This document shows positions 8,307 to 16,231 of a DNA stretch of 64,000 nt, piece by piece. Position numbers and translations under genes: made by a program. The stretch comes from an uncultured Carboxylicivirga sp. (GTDB lineage: Bacteria; Bacteroidota; Bacteroidia; Bacteroidales; Marinilabiliaceae). The stretch spans positions 2,108,001 through 2,172,000 of the forward strand of contig NZ_OY771430.1 of NCBI RefSeq assembly GCF_963674565.1, read 5' to 3'. The notes below the pieces were generated by a model. The model saw only the letters and a program-made list of their open reading frames with translations, did no database searches and was not told the origin of the DNA. The stretch's first letter is position 1; each line of letters opens with the position of its first letter.

Positions 8307-9161
8307 ATGAATAACGAACATCAAGAATGTCTTGAAATTTTAGAAACCTTTAATAAGCAGATCAAAGTTGTCAATGCTGAAAATCCATCAAACCTATCAG
8401 AAATACACAAAGGCATTAGAATCTGTCAGATTTTCATGCAACGTCTTAGATTGAAGGTTCTTAACGGTTGCTTAGAAACAATTCAGGATGAAATATATTT
8501 CTTTAAGCATGTGAAACCTCATATTATGGGACACTTGTTATTTCTTAATTACCTGCAAAAGATTTTTGAGCTTCGTCCATTGAGCACAGTATATGATCAA
8601 CAGAAATTCTTGGAGGAAAATCTGGATCATTATAACAATTTTAAAAAGATAAATCATACTGATTTTGCCTATTTCGATAATGGAAATGATATAAGAGATG
8701 AACTATATTTTGTACGCTGTAATCTCGATGCAGAGGATTACCATTACCATCCGTATTCCATGGTGGACAGTGATTTTGCTACCAGTAAGGATTACCTGTT
8801 TGCTGATTTTATTGCACATAAGAAGATAGTTGATTACCTGGAAGAAGAATTGATCAGACTTAAAATAACCCGTAAAAAACGTATTAAATCACTTGAAGAA
8901 CTATTAAGTGAATCGCCATTTTACTGGTCCACTTCCAAAATAGCATTAGTTGAATTGATCTATGGTCTGACTTACTCCGGATGCATCAATAATGGAAATC
9001 TGGATATTAAAGAACTTGCCAATGCTTTGTGTAAGTTTTTTCATGTTGAAAACCTCGATGTTTATCGTTTATTTATTGACTTGAAAGCCAGAAAAAAGAA
9101 TCAAACTGTGTTTTTGGATAAAATTAGAATCTGTCTTATTAATAAATTGGAAGATGAGTAA
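8307..9161 (+). CDS. rteC: RteC-family excision regulator
   Basis: A 284-residue RteC-like protein. Features seen: a helical N-terminal half, FFKHVKPHIMGHLLFLNYL, a central YFDNGNDIRDELYFVRCNLD region, YLFADFIAHKKIVDYLEEEL, and a C-terminal winged-helix-like domain with KIALVELIYGLTYSGCINNG and NLDIKELANALCKFF. In CTnDOT, RteC activates the excision operon. Here it is divergent from the excisionase-like gene across a 284-bp region that holds the 31-bp element, fitting the same job. No RteA/RteB two-component pair is visible nearby, so the upstream signal differs or is encoded elsewhere. Confidence 0.88.
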   Translation: MNNEHQECLEILETFNKQIKVVNAENPSNLSEIHKGIRICQIFMQRLRLKVLNGCLETIQDEIYFFKHVKPHIMGHLLFLNYLQKIFELRPLSTVYDQQKFLEENLDHYNNFKKINHTDFAYFDNGNDIRDELYFVRCNLDAEDYHYHPYSMVDSDFATSKDYLFADFIAHKKIVDYLEEELIRLKITRKKRIKSLEELLSESPFYWSTSKIALVELIYGLTYSGCINNGNLDIKELANALCKFFHVENLDVYRLFIDLKARKKNQTVFLDKIRICLINKLEDE

Positions 9162-9670
9162 ATTGACAATTATTAAAATTGGTTTGAATATAGGACTTTA
9201 ACCTGATGACTATCAATAATCAATACATTAATCATTTTACATTTAAGAACAAATTAGTAACACATAAAAAATACATTCTTTTTACAATTGTCCATTAGGC
9301 ATTGTATGAAGAATTCTATATAATAAAATTGAAGATTAAATAAAAGAAACTACTTCTTCAGGTTTAAATATAAAAACAAAAATAAGTTGGCAAATTATAA
9401 CTTTATTTAGAATGAAAAAACCAAATTTTAATTCAATGTAATGCGAGATAAAGGACTATTAAAGCTTGAGTTAACTAGTACAGTTATTAAGATTAACCAT
9501 GGTTGGCACTTTATTGAAAGTCACTTTTTACAAAGTTTACATGATTTTATATATATAAGTTTAGAATTTGATAATCTATAAAAACCATTCAATACAACGG
9601 TTTAATCAGATGTAAGCAAGAAATAGCTATCTTGCATAGAATATTTCACTCAATCTAAAAAATTAAAAGA
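9162..9670. other. AT-rich intergenic region between rteC and the HU gene
   Basis: About 510 very AT-rich bases. No RNA gene or clear repeat is seen. One small open frame (9441-9581, + strand, 46 codons, beginning MRDKGLLKLELTSTV) could be a short protein, but it has no recognisable motif or ribosome-binding signal. This marks the change from ICE backbone to cargo. Confidence 0.35.
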
Positions 9671-9943
9671 ATGAATAAATCAGAATTAGTAAGTGCCATT
9701 TCAGAGGAAAGTGGCTTAACAAAAGCAGATTCCGAGAAAGCATTAAATGCAACTACAGAGGCAATCAAAAGTGCTTTAACTAAAGGCGAAAGCATTCAAT
9801 TAATAGGATTTGGTACGTTTTCAATTAGCGAACGTTCAGCTCGTACGGGTAGAAATCCTCAAACCGGAAAAGAAATTCAAATAGCTGCAAAGAAAATAGC
9901 AAAGTTTAAGCCGGGTAAGGCTTTGGATGAAGCTGTTAATTAA
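9671..9943 (+). CDS. HU-family histone-like DNA-binding protein
   Basis: A 90-residue HU/IHF-fold protein: MNKSELVSAISEESGLTKAD start, the GFGTFSISERSARTGRNPQT arm region, and the basic end KIAKFKPGKALDEAVN. HU proteins bend DNA and serve as accessory factors in site-specific recombination and nucleoid packing. Coded close to the ICE regulatory genes, it could assist excision or tune cargo expression; this is inference. It is followed directly by a strong hairpin terminator. Confidence 0.93.
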   Translation: MNKSELVSAISEESGLTKADSEKALNATTEAIKSALTKGESIQLIGFGTFSISERSARTGRNPQTGKEIQIAAKKIAKFKPGKALDEAVN

Positions 9944-9957
9944 AAATAAGATACAAC

Positions 9958-9994
9958 AAAGACTCCCGGCAAAAAGAATAAGCCGGGAGTCTTT
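9958..9994. terminator. Bidirectional rho-independent terminator
   Basis: A perfect 10-bp stem GACTCCCGGC (9961-9970) / GCCGGGAGTC (9982-9991) is flanked by AAA and TTT, so it can stop transcription from both the HU gene and the convergent nitroreductase gene. Confidence 0.88.
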
Positions 9995-9999
9995 GTGTT

Positions 10000-10527
10000 T
10001 TACCATCTATCCCAATGAAGATTGGATTCGTTCCATTTATTTTTTGGCTTATCTTCTTCAGTTGGATAACCAACGGCTATCACATTAAGCGGTATTTTGT
10101 CATGAGGATTACCTAATACATTTTGTACCTGTTCCTCCCGTACCTTAATCGGATGGACACCTGTCCATACAGCACCAAGTCCCATACTTTCAGCGGCTAA
10201 GAGTATGTTTTGGGTTGCAGCCGAACAGTCCTGTATCCAATAGGGTTGAGCATCACCTTCCAGTGCTTTTGATAAATCACCACAAACGACGATTGCATCA
10301 GTTGCTTGTTTAAGCATTTTAGCATGAGGTAGTACTTCTGCAAGTTTATCCAACACCTCTCTTTTCTGCACTATTACAAATGCCCATGGACGTTTATCAA
10401 CCGCAGTAGGCGCTGCCATTCCGGCTTTTGCCATCATCGATAATTGTTCAGTCGTTACTTTTTCAGCTGTGTAATGACGAACACTCTTTCTATTAAAAAT
10501 TGTACTTAATGTTTCATTCATATTCAT
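10000..10527 (-). CDS. Nitroreductase-family FMN oxidoreductase
   Basis: 175 residues; the nitroreductase fold is shown by FNRKSVRHYTAEKVT at the N-terminus (FMN phosphate contacts), GMAAPTAVDKRPWAFVIV, CSAATQNILLAAESMGLGAV and the C-terminal VIAVGYPTEEDKPKN. These enzymes use NAD(P)H and bound FMN to reduce nitro compounds, quinones or flavins in the cytosol; the natural substrate cannot be read from sequence. It is the last gene of a leftward redox cluster. A second ATG two codons in is an equally possible start. Confidence 0.85.
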   Translation of the reverse strand: MNMNETLSTIFNRKSVRHYTAEKVTTEQLSMMAKAGMAAPTAVDKRPWAFVIVQKREVLDKLAEVLPHAKMLKQATDAIVVCGDLSKALEGDAQPYWIQDCSAATQNILLAAESMGLGAVWTGVHPIKVREEQVQNVLGNPHDKIPLNVIAVGYPTEEDKPKNKWNESNLHWDRW

Positions 10528-10559
10528 GTCCGGATAATATGAAGGTTCTTTATCGTCAA

Positions 10560-10800
10560 CTATGATTTATAAATATCAAATGGTTTTGCCAATCTCTGTC
10601 CATAACCATAGTAAAAGTTGTGTTCAAAAATAATAGGTTTTAATTTATCAATATTCACCTTATTATCTTTGTCAAGAAATCTTTCATCCACTTTTGTATC
10701 AAGTACTTTTCCAATGAATTGAACGTGTGAACCCAGATTAATTGTATCATTTACTTCACATTCGATAACAATTGGGAATTCATTGATGTAGGGGGCGTTG
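10560..10800 (-). pseudogene. C-terminal remnant of a flavin reductase-like protein
   Basis: From APYINEFPIVIECEVND to the end (LGSHVQFIGKVLDTKVDE, then an HNFYYGYGQRLAKP-like tail) this is the C-terminal half of a flavin reductase/FMN split-barrel protein. The N-terminal FMN-binding half is missing. The upstream in-frame residues back to 10913 are an out-of-frame reading of the neighbouring gene, not part of the family. The fragment is joined directly to a truncated gene in another frame near 10800, which indicates a deletion between two former genes. Confidence 0.6.
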
Positions 10801-11109
10801 AAAAGGGGTAATGCCTGCATAACCTTGAAATTCAGCATTAAAATCTCCTGAAAATAATCCTTTAGCCAAAAGGATGTTGTTTTTATCAAGTATGCTAATG
10901 GTTTTATCTGCATTCACCTCCAGTGTGGTTGCATTTAAATGAATTTTTTGAATATCATTTAATGAATATGTAGGCTTTTCCTGTGGAAAAAGCCATTCAA
11001 ATGTAGCACCTCCTCTAATAGCAACAGCCACCAAAATCAGTATCACAACTATGCAATTATAGATACTATTGGCGGATATTTTTTTTGCTTTCGAAATAGA
11101 ATTATACAT
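10801..11109 (-). pseudogene. N-terminal remnant of a membrane-anchored FMN-binding (NosR/RnfG-like) protein
   Basis: The fragment has an N-terminal membrane helix (IYNCIVVILILVAVAI), then YSLNDIQKIHLNATTLEVNA and a GYAGITPF segment that corresponds to the GYAGPTPL core of FMN-binding domains in NosR/RnfG-like electron-transfer proteins. The frame then runs into unrelated DNA and stops at 10780. The rest of the FMN domain and any ferredoxin-like C-terminus are absent. It was probably deleted together with the start of the flavin reductase gene. Confidence 0.5.
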
Positions 11110-11122
11110 TTACAAATCAGTA

Positions 11123-11764
11123 TTATCTAATAAAGTTCATCATAATCTTATTTGGTATTTCCGGTTCCTCAACTGATGAAATAGCAGAGGCTTCTTTCAT
11201 TTTCATTATCCAAGCCATGTTTTTACCAAGAGTTTCCATAATCTGTACGCCTTCCGTATCCTGTTCTGCTTCAGCAGGAGTTGTCCCGTGAATAATATTC
11301 CAATAATTTGATGTTGCCAGAATCATTTCTGAATACGCAAGGTAATGATAAAGGCAATCCAAAGTTGCCGAACCTCCACTACGACGCACAGCTACAACTG
11401 CAGCTCCTACTTTATGATGAAACAATGAATTATTATTGCTTGATGATACATACCAAACACGGTCTAAAAAACTTTTCATAGTTCCAGATATACCTGAGAA
11501 ATGTACAGGAGAACCTAGAACAATGCCGTCTGCTTCCATGATTTTTGGAATGTATTCATTTACAATGTCAGTTGTAATTCCGCACTGATTATTTTTAGTT
11601 TTAAAGCACTTTCCACATCCCAAACAACCTTGAATGGCCTTGTTGCCTATATGTAGAATTTCAAAATCTATATTTTCTTTTTCTAATTGATTTCCAAGCA
11701 TTGTTAATGCGTGATATGTATTCCCTTCTTTTTTAGGGCTGCCGTTTATTGCTAATACTTTCAT
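11123..11764 (-). CDS. Iron-sulfur flavoprotein / NADPH-dependent FMN reductase family
   Basis: 213 residues with a flavodoxin-like fold: MKVLAINGSPKKEGNTYHAL (FMN phosphate loop), GCLGCGKC with a later Cys (CxxCxxC-type cluster-binding loop, about residues 46-61), GIVLGSPVHFSGISGTMKSF and AAVVAVRRSGG. The cysteine pattern matches iron-sulfur flavoproteins, common in anaerobes and thought to reduce oxygen species or act as electron carriers. It lies between the broken FMN genes and a dehydrogenase, each separated by modest gaps. Confidence 0.82.
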   Translation of the reverse strand: MKVLAINGSPKKEGNTYHALTMLGNQLEKENIDFEILHIGNKAIQGCLGCGKCFKTKNNQCGITTDIVNEYIPKIMEADGIVLGSPVHFSGISGTMKSFLDRVWYVSSSNNNSLFHHKVGAAVVAVRRSGGSATLDCLYHYLAYSEMILATSNYWNIIHGTTPAEAEQDTEGVQIMETLGKNMAWIMKMKEASAISSVEEPEIPNKIMMNFIR

Positions 11765-11860
11765 TACTCTATGTTATATTCTAAGTGAAAATATTTATAA
11801 AAAAATTGGTTTTCACTTTTATCAAGAAGTGAAAACCATACAGTCAAAAATAAATAATTA

Positions 11861-12727
11861 TTATTCGAAAAGTTTTGAAATTCCTGTCATGTTCAGGTCA
11901 CCTAATCCATTGTCAATACCTGCATGAAAGATTTCAGACACTCTTTTTAAAAGAGATATTTGTTCATCCGCATCATTTATTGTTGAGATATAATCAAAAT
12001 CCTTTGATATTAACTCAACAGGAAACTGAGGTGCAAAATTTTGATTAATAATAGTTGAACTAATAAAATTATTTATGGGAGCCCAGGGGCTTGTTTGTGA
12101 TACAGCATTTAATATTTCAGTCACATCAGCATTGTTGCTTTTAATTACACCAATAAGTTCTGATAAAGCAGCAACCTGAATACCCAATAACGAATTAGTT
12201 ACCAATTTTGTAATTGCAGCATTACCGGGTGCTCCAAGAAAATTAATTTTCGAACCCATTTTTTCCAATACAGGTTTCGTAATGTCAAAAGCAACTTTGT
12301 TTCCTGCAACAAAATAAATCAACTGTGCAGAATCTGCTTGCGGACGAGTTCCTGAAACAGGAGCTTCTAAAAATTTAATGCCTGCTTTATCAAATAAAGA
12401 GGACATTTCTTTTATCCATCCCGTTGTCAATGTTGAGCTCTCAATGGCGATTGCATCTTTTTTCATTCCGACAATTGCTCCGGTTGCATCATTGAACCAA
12501 ACATCTTTCGATGCTTCATTATCTCTTACCATTGAAATTACAATATCTGCATCAATCACAGCCTCTTTGGGCGTCATTGCATGTTTTGCTCCATTTTTAG
12601 CAAACTCCTCAGCTATTTGGGTAGTACGGTTCCAAACGGTTAAATCATAACCTGCTTTTAGTAAGTTTAGTGCCATTCTTGACCCCATTGCACCGAGGCC
12701 AAGAAAGGCTATTTTTACATTTTTCAT
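11861..12727 (-). CDS. NAD(P)-dependent beta-hydroxyacid dehydrogenase family
   Basis: 288 residues. The N-terminal Rossmann motif FLGLGAMGSRMALNLLKAGY binds NAD(P); APVSGTRPQADSAQL matches the substrate loop of 3-hydroxyisobutyrate/tartronate semialdehyde reductases, and GNAAITKLVTNSLLG includes the catalytic Lys. FPVELISKDFDY is the usual C-terminal segment. Members reduce small beta-hydroxyacids or aldehydes, including succinic semialdehyde and glyoxylate; the substrate is not determined. The neighbouring genes are also aldehyde- or redox-stress enzymes. Confidence 0.85.
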   Translation of the reverse strand: MKNVKIAFLGLGAMGSRMALNLLKAGYDLTVWNRTTQIAEEFAKNGAKHAMTPKEAVIDADIVISMVRDNEASKDVWFNDATGAIVGMKKDAIAIESSTLTTGWIKEMSSLFDKAGIKFLEAPVSGTRPQADSAQLIYFVAGNKVAFDITKPVLEKMGSKINFLGAPGNAAITKLVTNSLLGIQVAALSELIGVIKSNNADVTEILNAVSQTSPWAPINNFISSTIINQNFAPQFPVELISKDFDYISTINDADEQISLLKRVSEIFHAGIDNGLGDLNMTGISKLFE

Positions 12728-12744
12728 ATCTCAAATGATTATGT

Positions 12745-13260
12745 TTATTTTTTACTTTGGGCATAACTTACCAATCCATCAAGCCACTCCTGATGACCAT
12801 TAATCATTGGATTAGGCTTTGTTTTAGCAAGTTCCTGTGCTGGTTTTCCAATCTGGCTTTCCTGAGTAAGAATTCGAACTCTATCGCCTGGTAAATCTTC
12901 AATCAACCAGGCGTGGATAACATCCAAGCGTGTTTCTTCTTTACCTTCAGCCCAACCGTGCCAAGCTAATCGAGCTGCTTCGTTTTCACGAGGCGGAACA
13001 AATTCCGTTACCTGGGCTTCGATTGGGAAACCAAAAGTTTTAAAACGGAAACGCACATCGTCATATAATTCTTTGTCGTTAGCATTTAAAAACTCAACAT
13101 CAGATGAATTTTCATAATACTCCGTCCAGATAAAAGGATTCACTAAGAATTTCCATACTTCTTGAGTTGTTAAGCCTTTAACAATTACCTCGTTTGAACA
13201 ATAATTATCGGTTGTTCCGGGAGTATATTTCTCGGGGAATACAATTGCACTTTGTTTCAT
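12745..13260 (-). CDS. SRPBCC (AHSA1/START-like) domain protein
   Basis: 171 residues with the AHSA1-type pattern: a vertical strand near VIVKGLTTQEVWKFLVNP, FIWTEYYENS, RFRFKTFGFPIEAQVTEFVP, and a C-terminal helix HQEWLDGLVSYAQ. SRPBCC proteins bind hydrophobic ligands in a deep cavity. It is the 17-bp neighbour of the dehydrogenase and probably co-transcribed. The ligand is unknown. Confidence 0.72.
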   Translation of the reverse strand: MKQSAIVFPEKYTPGTTDNYCSNEVIVKGLTTQEVWKFLVNPFIWTEYYENSSDVEFLNANDKELYDDVRFRFKTFGFPIEAQVTEFVPPRENEAARLAWHGWAEGKEETRLDVIHAWLIEDLPGDRVRILTQESQIGKPAQELAKTKPNPMINGHQEWLDGLVSYAQSKK

Positions 13261-13281
13261 CTATTTAAATTATTTATTATT

Positions 13282-13722
13282 TTAAAATTTTCGTATCAAT
13301 ATCACACCTCCAACAATAAGCATCACGCCAACAATTCTCCAGATATTGATGCTGTGTTGCTGTGCTACCAGAATATTGAAATGGTCAAGCAAAACAGCAA
13401 TCAACATTTGCCCTGCTATAACCAATCCGAAAGTCATGGCAGGACCAATTCTTGGAAAGGATAAAATAATTGCTGTTACATAAAAGGCACCTAATATTCC
13501 TCCTAACCATACATAGGAAGGAGCGGATTTGAATCCATTCCAGGCGATTTCTTGCTTAGTCAGAATTACAAAAAGGGTTAGAGCAATCACACCCACTGCA
13601 AAAGATACGAGTGAAGCATATACAGGACTTTCAATAGTTTTTCCCAATTTCGTATTTAGTCCCGCTTGTATCGGTAAAAAAGCACCCGATACTAAAGCTA
13701 TCAGCATCCATTGCCATTTCAT
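13282..13722 (-). CDS. DMT-family membrane protein (YdcZ/DUF606-like)
   Basis: 146 residues from the ATG at 13722; an upstream start would overlap the preceding gene. Five hydrophobic segments are visible, beginning MKWQWMLIALVSGAFLPIQA, with LNTKLGKTIESPVYASLVSF and WLGGILGAFYVTAIIL following, as in YdcZ/DUF606 half-size drug/metabolite transporters, which often dimerise. The substrate is unknown. It follows the DJ-1/PfpI-like gene by seven bases. Confidence 0.75.
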   Translation of the reverse strand: MKWQWMLIALVSGAFLPIQAGLNTKLGKTIESPVYASLVSFAVGVIALTLFVILTKQEIAWNGFKSAPSYVWLGGILGAFYVTAIILSFPRIGPAMTFGLVIAGQMLIAVLLDHFNILVAQQHSINIWRIVGVMLIVGGVILIRKF

Positions 13723-13729
13723 AATGATT

Positions 13730-14485
13730 TTATTTAAGAAGTTCTTTAATTGCTTCGCCAACAGCATGAGCTGATTGCGGATTTTGACCTGTCACCAATC
13801 GTTGGTCTGTCACAACATGTACCTGCCAAGGTGCAGACTTTTCAAGTATTACTCCACGTTCTTTCAGTTTATCTTCTAATAAGAAAGGAACAACCTTGGT
13901 TAATCCTACAATCTCTTCCTCTTCATTCGTAAAGGCATTTACTTTTTTGCCTGCAACCAGGTAAGAGCCATCACTCAATTTGATATTTACGAGTCCTGAA
14001 GGTCCGTGACAAACTGCACCAACAACACCATTCGCTTCATAAATCTGAGCAGCAATTTTTTGCAATTCTTTGTTATCTGCAAAATCCCACATAGTACCAT
14101 GACCACCGGCATAATAAATGGCAGCATATTCATTTACCGTTACTTCCGATGGTTTCAAGGTATTTTCAACTTTATGCCTGTATTCAGTATTCTCCCAAAA
14201 CTTTTTATTTACAGGGTCTGTCAAATCAAAACCGTCAACAGGAGCTTCTCCTCCAAGCGGGCTGACAAAGTCTATTTCGTAACCCGCATCGAACAACACC
14301 TCCCAGGGATGGGAAACTTCACCAAGGTAGTAACCTGTTTTCTCACCTGTGTTACCTTTTTCGCTATGGCTTGTAACTACAAACAATACTTTCTTCTTCA
14401 TTTTTTTTGTGTTTTGTGCATTGGTAATTCCAACAACCGTCAAGAAGGCTATTATTACCAAAGTGATTTTATTCATTATCTTCAT
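13730..14485 (-). CDS. Secreted DJ-1/PfpI-family protein (Hsp31/glyoxalase III-like)
   Basis: 251 residues with a signal peptide (about residues 1-24). The glutamine-amidotransferase-like domain starts at KVLFVVTSHSEK and has Glu in GYYLGEVSHPW (about residue 56) and the nucleophile elbow AVCHGPSG with Cys159-His160. This is the Hsp31-like branch, which includes glyoxalase III/deglycase activities against methylglyoxal. Export to the periplasm is unusual for the family and is inferred from the signal peptide. It is co-directional with oxidoreductase genes on both sides. Confidence 0.8.
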   Translation of the reverse strand: MKIMNKITLVIIAFLTVVGITNAQNTKKMKKKVLFVVTSHSEKGNTGEKTGYYLGEVSHPWEVLFDAGYEIDFVSPLGGEAPVDGFDLTDPVNKKFWENTEYRHKVENTLKPSEVTVNEYAAIYYAGGHGTMWDFADNKELQKIAAQIYEANGVVGAVCHGPSGLVNIKLSDGSYLVAGKKVNAFTNEEEEIVGLTKVVPFLLEDKLKERGVILEKSAPWQVHVVTDQRLVTGQNPQSAHAVGEAIKELLK

Positions 14486-14503
14486 ATCTAAACATTTAAC
14501 GGA

Positions 14504-15115
14504 TTATTCTTGAAAATTGTCAGATAGGTGCGACAGGTATGATTTGCGAAATTCAGCCACCCTTTCATCAGAAATGTTTTTCTCCACATCGTGGAAATGG
14601 AAACTACCAATAGGTGCATCCATACCTATAAAAGCATGCATGCGGTGAAAACCAAATAGAACACCATCATCCACACTTCGTCCCATAAAAAATTCATCAG
14701 GGATACTGAAAGCTGCCTCCGGAGCATTCCATGTTGTAGTTACCATATAGTTTTTACCTTGCATAAAACCACCTTTCCCGTAATTGCGTTCAGGATTGTC
14801 AGCCTTGCGACCATCACTGTAATACATCCCTTTTCTGTGACCTGCTGTTAATACATTATCGAGATACTCCTTTAATGTATAAGGCATGTTCATCCACCAG
14901 GCAGCAAAATGATAGATAACTACATCTGCCCATAGGAATTTATCTACTTCTGTTTCGATATCATAACCATCAGATAGATTTGTAATCTGTAATTCGAATC
15001 CGCTACCAGCAGTAAAGAACTCTTTATCCCAACCCGTAATTGTATTATTTAGCTTACCTCCGGAATGAGCAAAATTTTGTCCGGCATTGATTATAAATAT
15101 TTTTTTCACTTTCAT
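14504..15115 (-). CDS. NAD(P)H-dependent flavin oxidoreductase (MdaB/YwrO-like)
   Basis: 203 residues from the ATG at 15115. Starts further upstream would lie at or before the predicted transcription start, so they are not chosen. FIINAGQNFAHSGGKLN is the FMN-binding loop of flavodoxin-fold quinone reductases; VIYHFAAWWMNMPYTLKEYL and GFHRMHAFIGMD match MdaB (modulator of drug activity B). These enzymes make two-electron reductions of quinones. It is divergent from an HxlR regulator with overlapping promoters, so it is the probable regulatory target. Confidence 0.85.
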   Translation of the reverse strand: MKVKKIFIINAGQNFAHSGGKLNNTITGWDKEFFTAGSGFELQITNLSDGYDIETEVDKFLWADVVIYHFAAWWMNMPYTLKEYLDNVLTAGHRKGMYYSDGRKADNPERNYGKGGFMQGKNYMVTTTWNAPEAAFSIPDEFFMGRSVDDGVLFGFHRMHAFIGMDAPIGSFHFHDVEKNISDERVAEFRKSYLSHLSDNFQE

Positions 15116-15132
15116 AACTATCATTTTTATAG

Positions 15133-15163
15133 TTGCAAAATTAACTTTAGTGATATACCTTTG
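15133..15163 (+). promoter_or_regulatory. Bacteroidota-type promoter of the HxlR regulator gene
   Basis: A perfect -7 box TACCTTTG (15156-15163) lies 20 bases after TTG (15133-15135), and 31 bases before the ATG at 15195. It interlocks with the opposite promoter in the same 34 bp. Confidence 0.6.
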
Positions 15164-15166
15164 CAA
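15136..15166 (-). promoter_or_regulatory. Bacteroidota-type promoter of the MdaB-like gene
   Basis: On the minus strand the -7 box TAATTTTG (15143 to 15136) is preceded, after 19 bases, by TTGC (15166 to 15163). The two divergent promoters overlap almost fully, and the ends form an inverted TTGCAAA motif, a likely regulator-binding site. Confidence 0.6.
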
Positions 15167-15194
15167 TAACTATCAAATTAGATAGGTTAGAGAT

Positions 15195-15560
15195 ATGGGA
15201 AAAAACATTGAATTAAATGGAAAAACTTATCCATGCACAGTAAGTCTGGCAATGGATTTAGTGGGTGGAAAATGGAAATCTGTAATTCTGTATCACCTCA
15301 AAGATGAAGAAAAGCGTTATAACGAATTAAGGAAAGAAATACACGCCATAACTGAGATGACGCTCAGCTTACAACTAAAACAGTTGGAAGAAAGTGGTTT
15401 AGTCTCACGAAATGTGTATGGCGATAAACCCCCGATTAAAGTCATTTATAGCTTAACTGATTTCGGTAAAACATTTATTCCGGCTTTGGAAGCGATTAAT
15501 GATTGGGGGAATCTGGTTGTCCAGGAAAAAGGAGGACTTGTTAAATCGGCCTCCAATTAA
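15195..15560 (+). CDS. HxlR-family winged-helix transcriptional regulator
   Basis: 121 residues with the HxlR core: SLAMDLVGGKWKSVILYHL, YNELRKEIHAITEMTLSLQL (recognition helix region) and YSLTDFGKTFIPALEAINDW. HxlR proteins are dimeric regulators that sense aldehydes, quinones or disulfide stress; a single Cys at the N-terminal side (YPCTVSLAM) is present. It is divergent from the MdaB-like gene with overlapping promoters, so it likely controls the leftward redox cluster and itself. Confidence 0.88.
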   Translation: MGKNIELNGKTYPCTVSLAMDLVGGKWKSVILYHLKDEEKRYNELRKEIHAITEMTLSLQLKQLEESGLVSRNVYGDKPPIKVIYSLTDFGKTFIPALEAINDWGNLVVQEKGGLVKSASN

Positions 15561-15581
15561 ATTGGAGTTATCAAGAAAAAT

Positions 15582-16145
15582 ATGACGAAACTCTTTATCA
15601 AAAACATGGTTTGTAACCGCTGTATTATGGTGGTGCAAAATGAATTGGACAAACTAGGATTTAAAGTAGAAAACATCAACCTTGGCGAGGTATATCTTGA
15701 AAACGAACCTTCATTGGAAGAAAAGAAAAGATTGGATAATGCTTTAATTCAACTAGGTTTTGAAATCATTGACGATAAAAAAAGCCGTATCATTGAAAAA
15801 ATAAAAAATACAATAATAAATCTTGTACATCATCAAGATAATGAAATAAAAATCAACCTTTCAGAAGAATTAGGCAATACACTGCATCACGATTATAATT
15901 ATTTATCCAACCTATTTTCAGAGATTGAAGGAATCACGATTGAAAAATACTTTATCGCCCAAAAAATTGAAAAGGTAAAAGAACTGTTGGTATATGATGA
16001 ACTTTCTTTGAGTGAAATTGCCTTCCGTTTGAACTATTCGAGTGCAGCCTATTTAAGTAATCAATTCAAGAAAGTAACAGGTTTGACACCAGGTCATTTT
16101 AAGAGAATAAAGGAGAACAAAAGAAAACCTCTGGATAAAGTGTAA
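15582..16145 (+). CDS. AraC-type regulator with N-terminal HMA metal-binding domain
   Basis: 187 residues. Residues 1-65 look like a heavy-metal-associated domain (LFIKNMVCNRCIMVVQNELD, CxxC motif at 11-14). The C-terminal ~85 residues are an AraC helix-turn-helix: LSLSEIAFRLNYSSAAYLSN and KKVTGLTPGHFKRIK. The two modules are fused in one short protein, which would let copper binding act directly on DNA binding. It lies 87 bp before copA, so copper control of copA is the natural inference. It starts 21 bp after the HxlR gene. Confidence 0.85.
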   Translation: MTKLFIKNMVCNRCIMVVQNELDKLGFKVENINLGEVYLENEPSLEEKKRLDNALIQLGFEIIDDKKSRIIEKIKNTIINLVHHQDNEIKINLSEELGNTLHHDYNYLSNLFSEIEGITIEKYFIAQKIEKVKELLVYDELSLSEIAFRLNYSSAAYLSNQFKKVTGLTPGHFKRIKENKRKPLDKV

Positions 16146-16231
16146 ATCTTACAAATCAATTCCAAAATTCTACAATAATAAACTTCGTTTAAGTTGCCAA
16201 CTTTGTATTGTACAATTAAAACAATAGTAAT

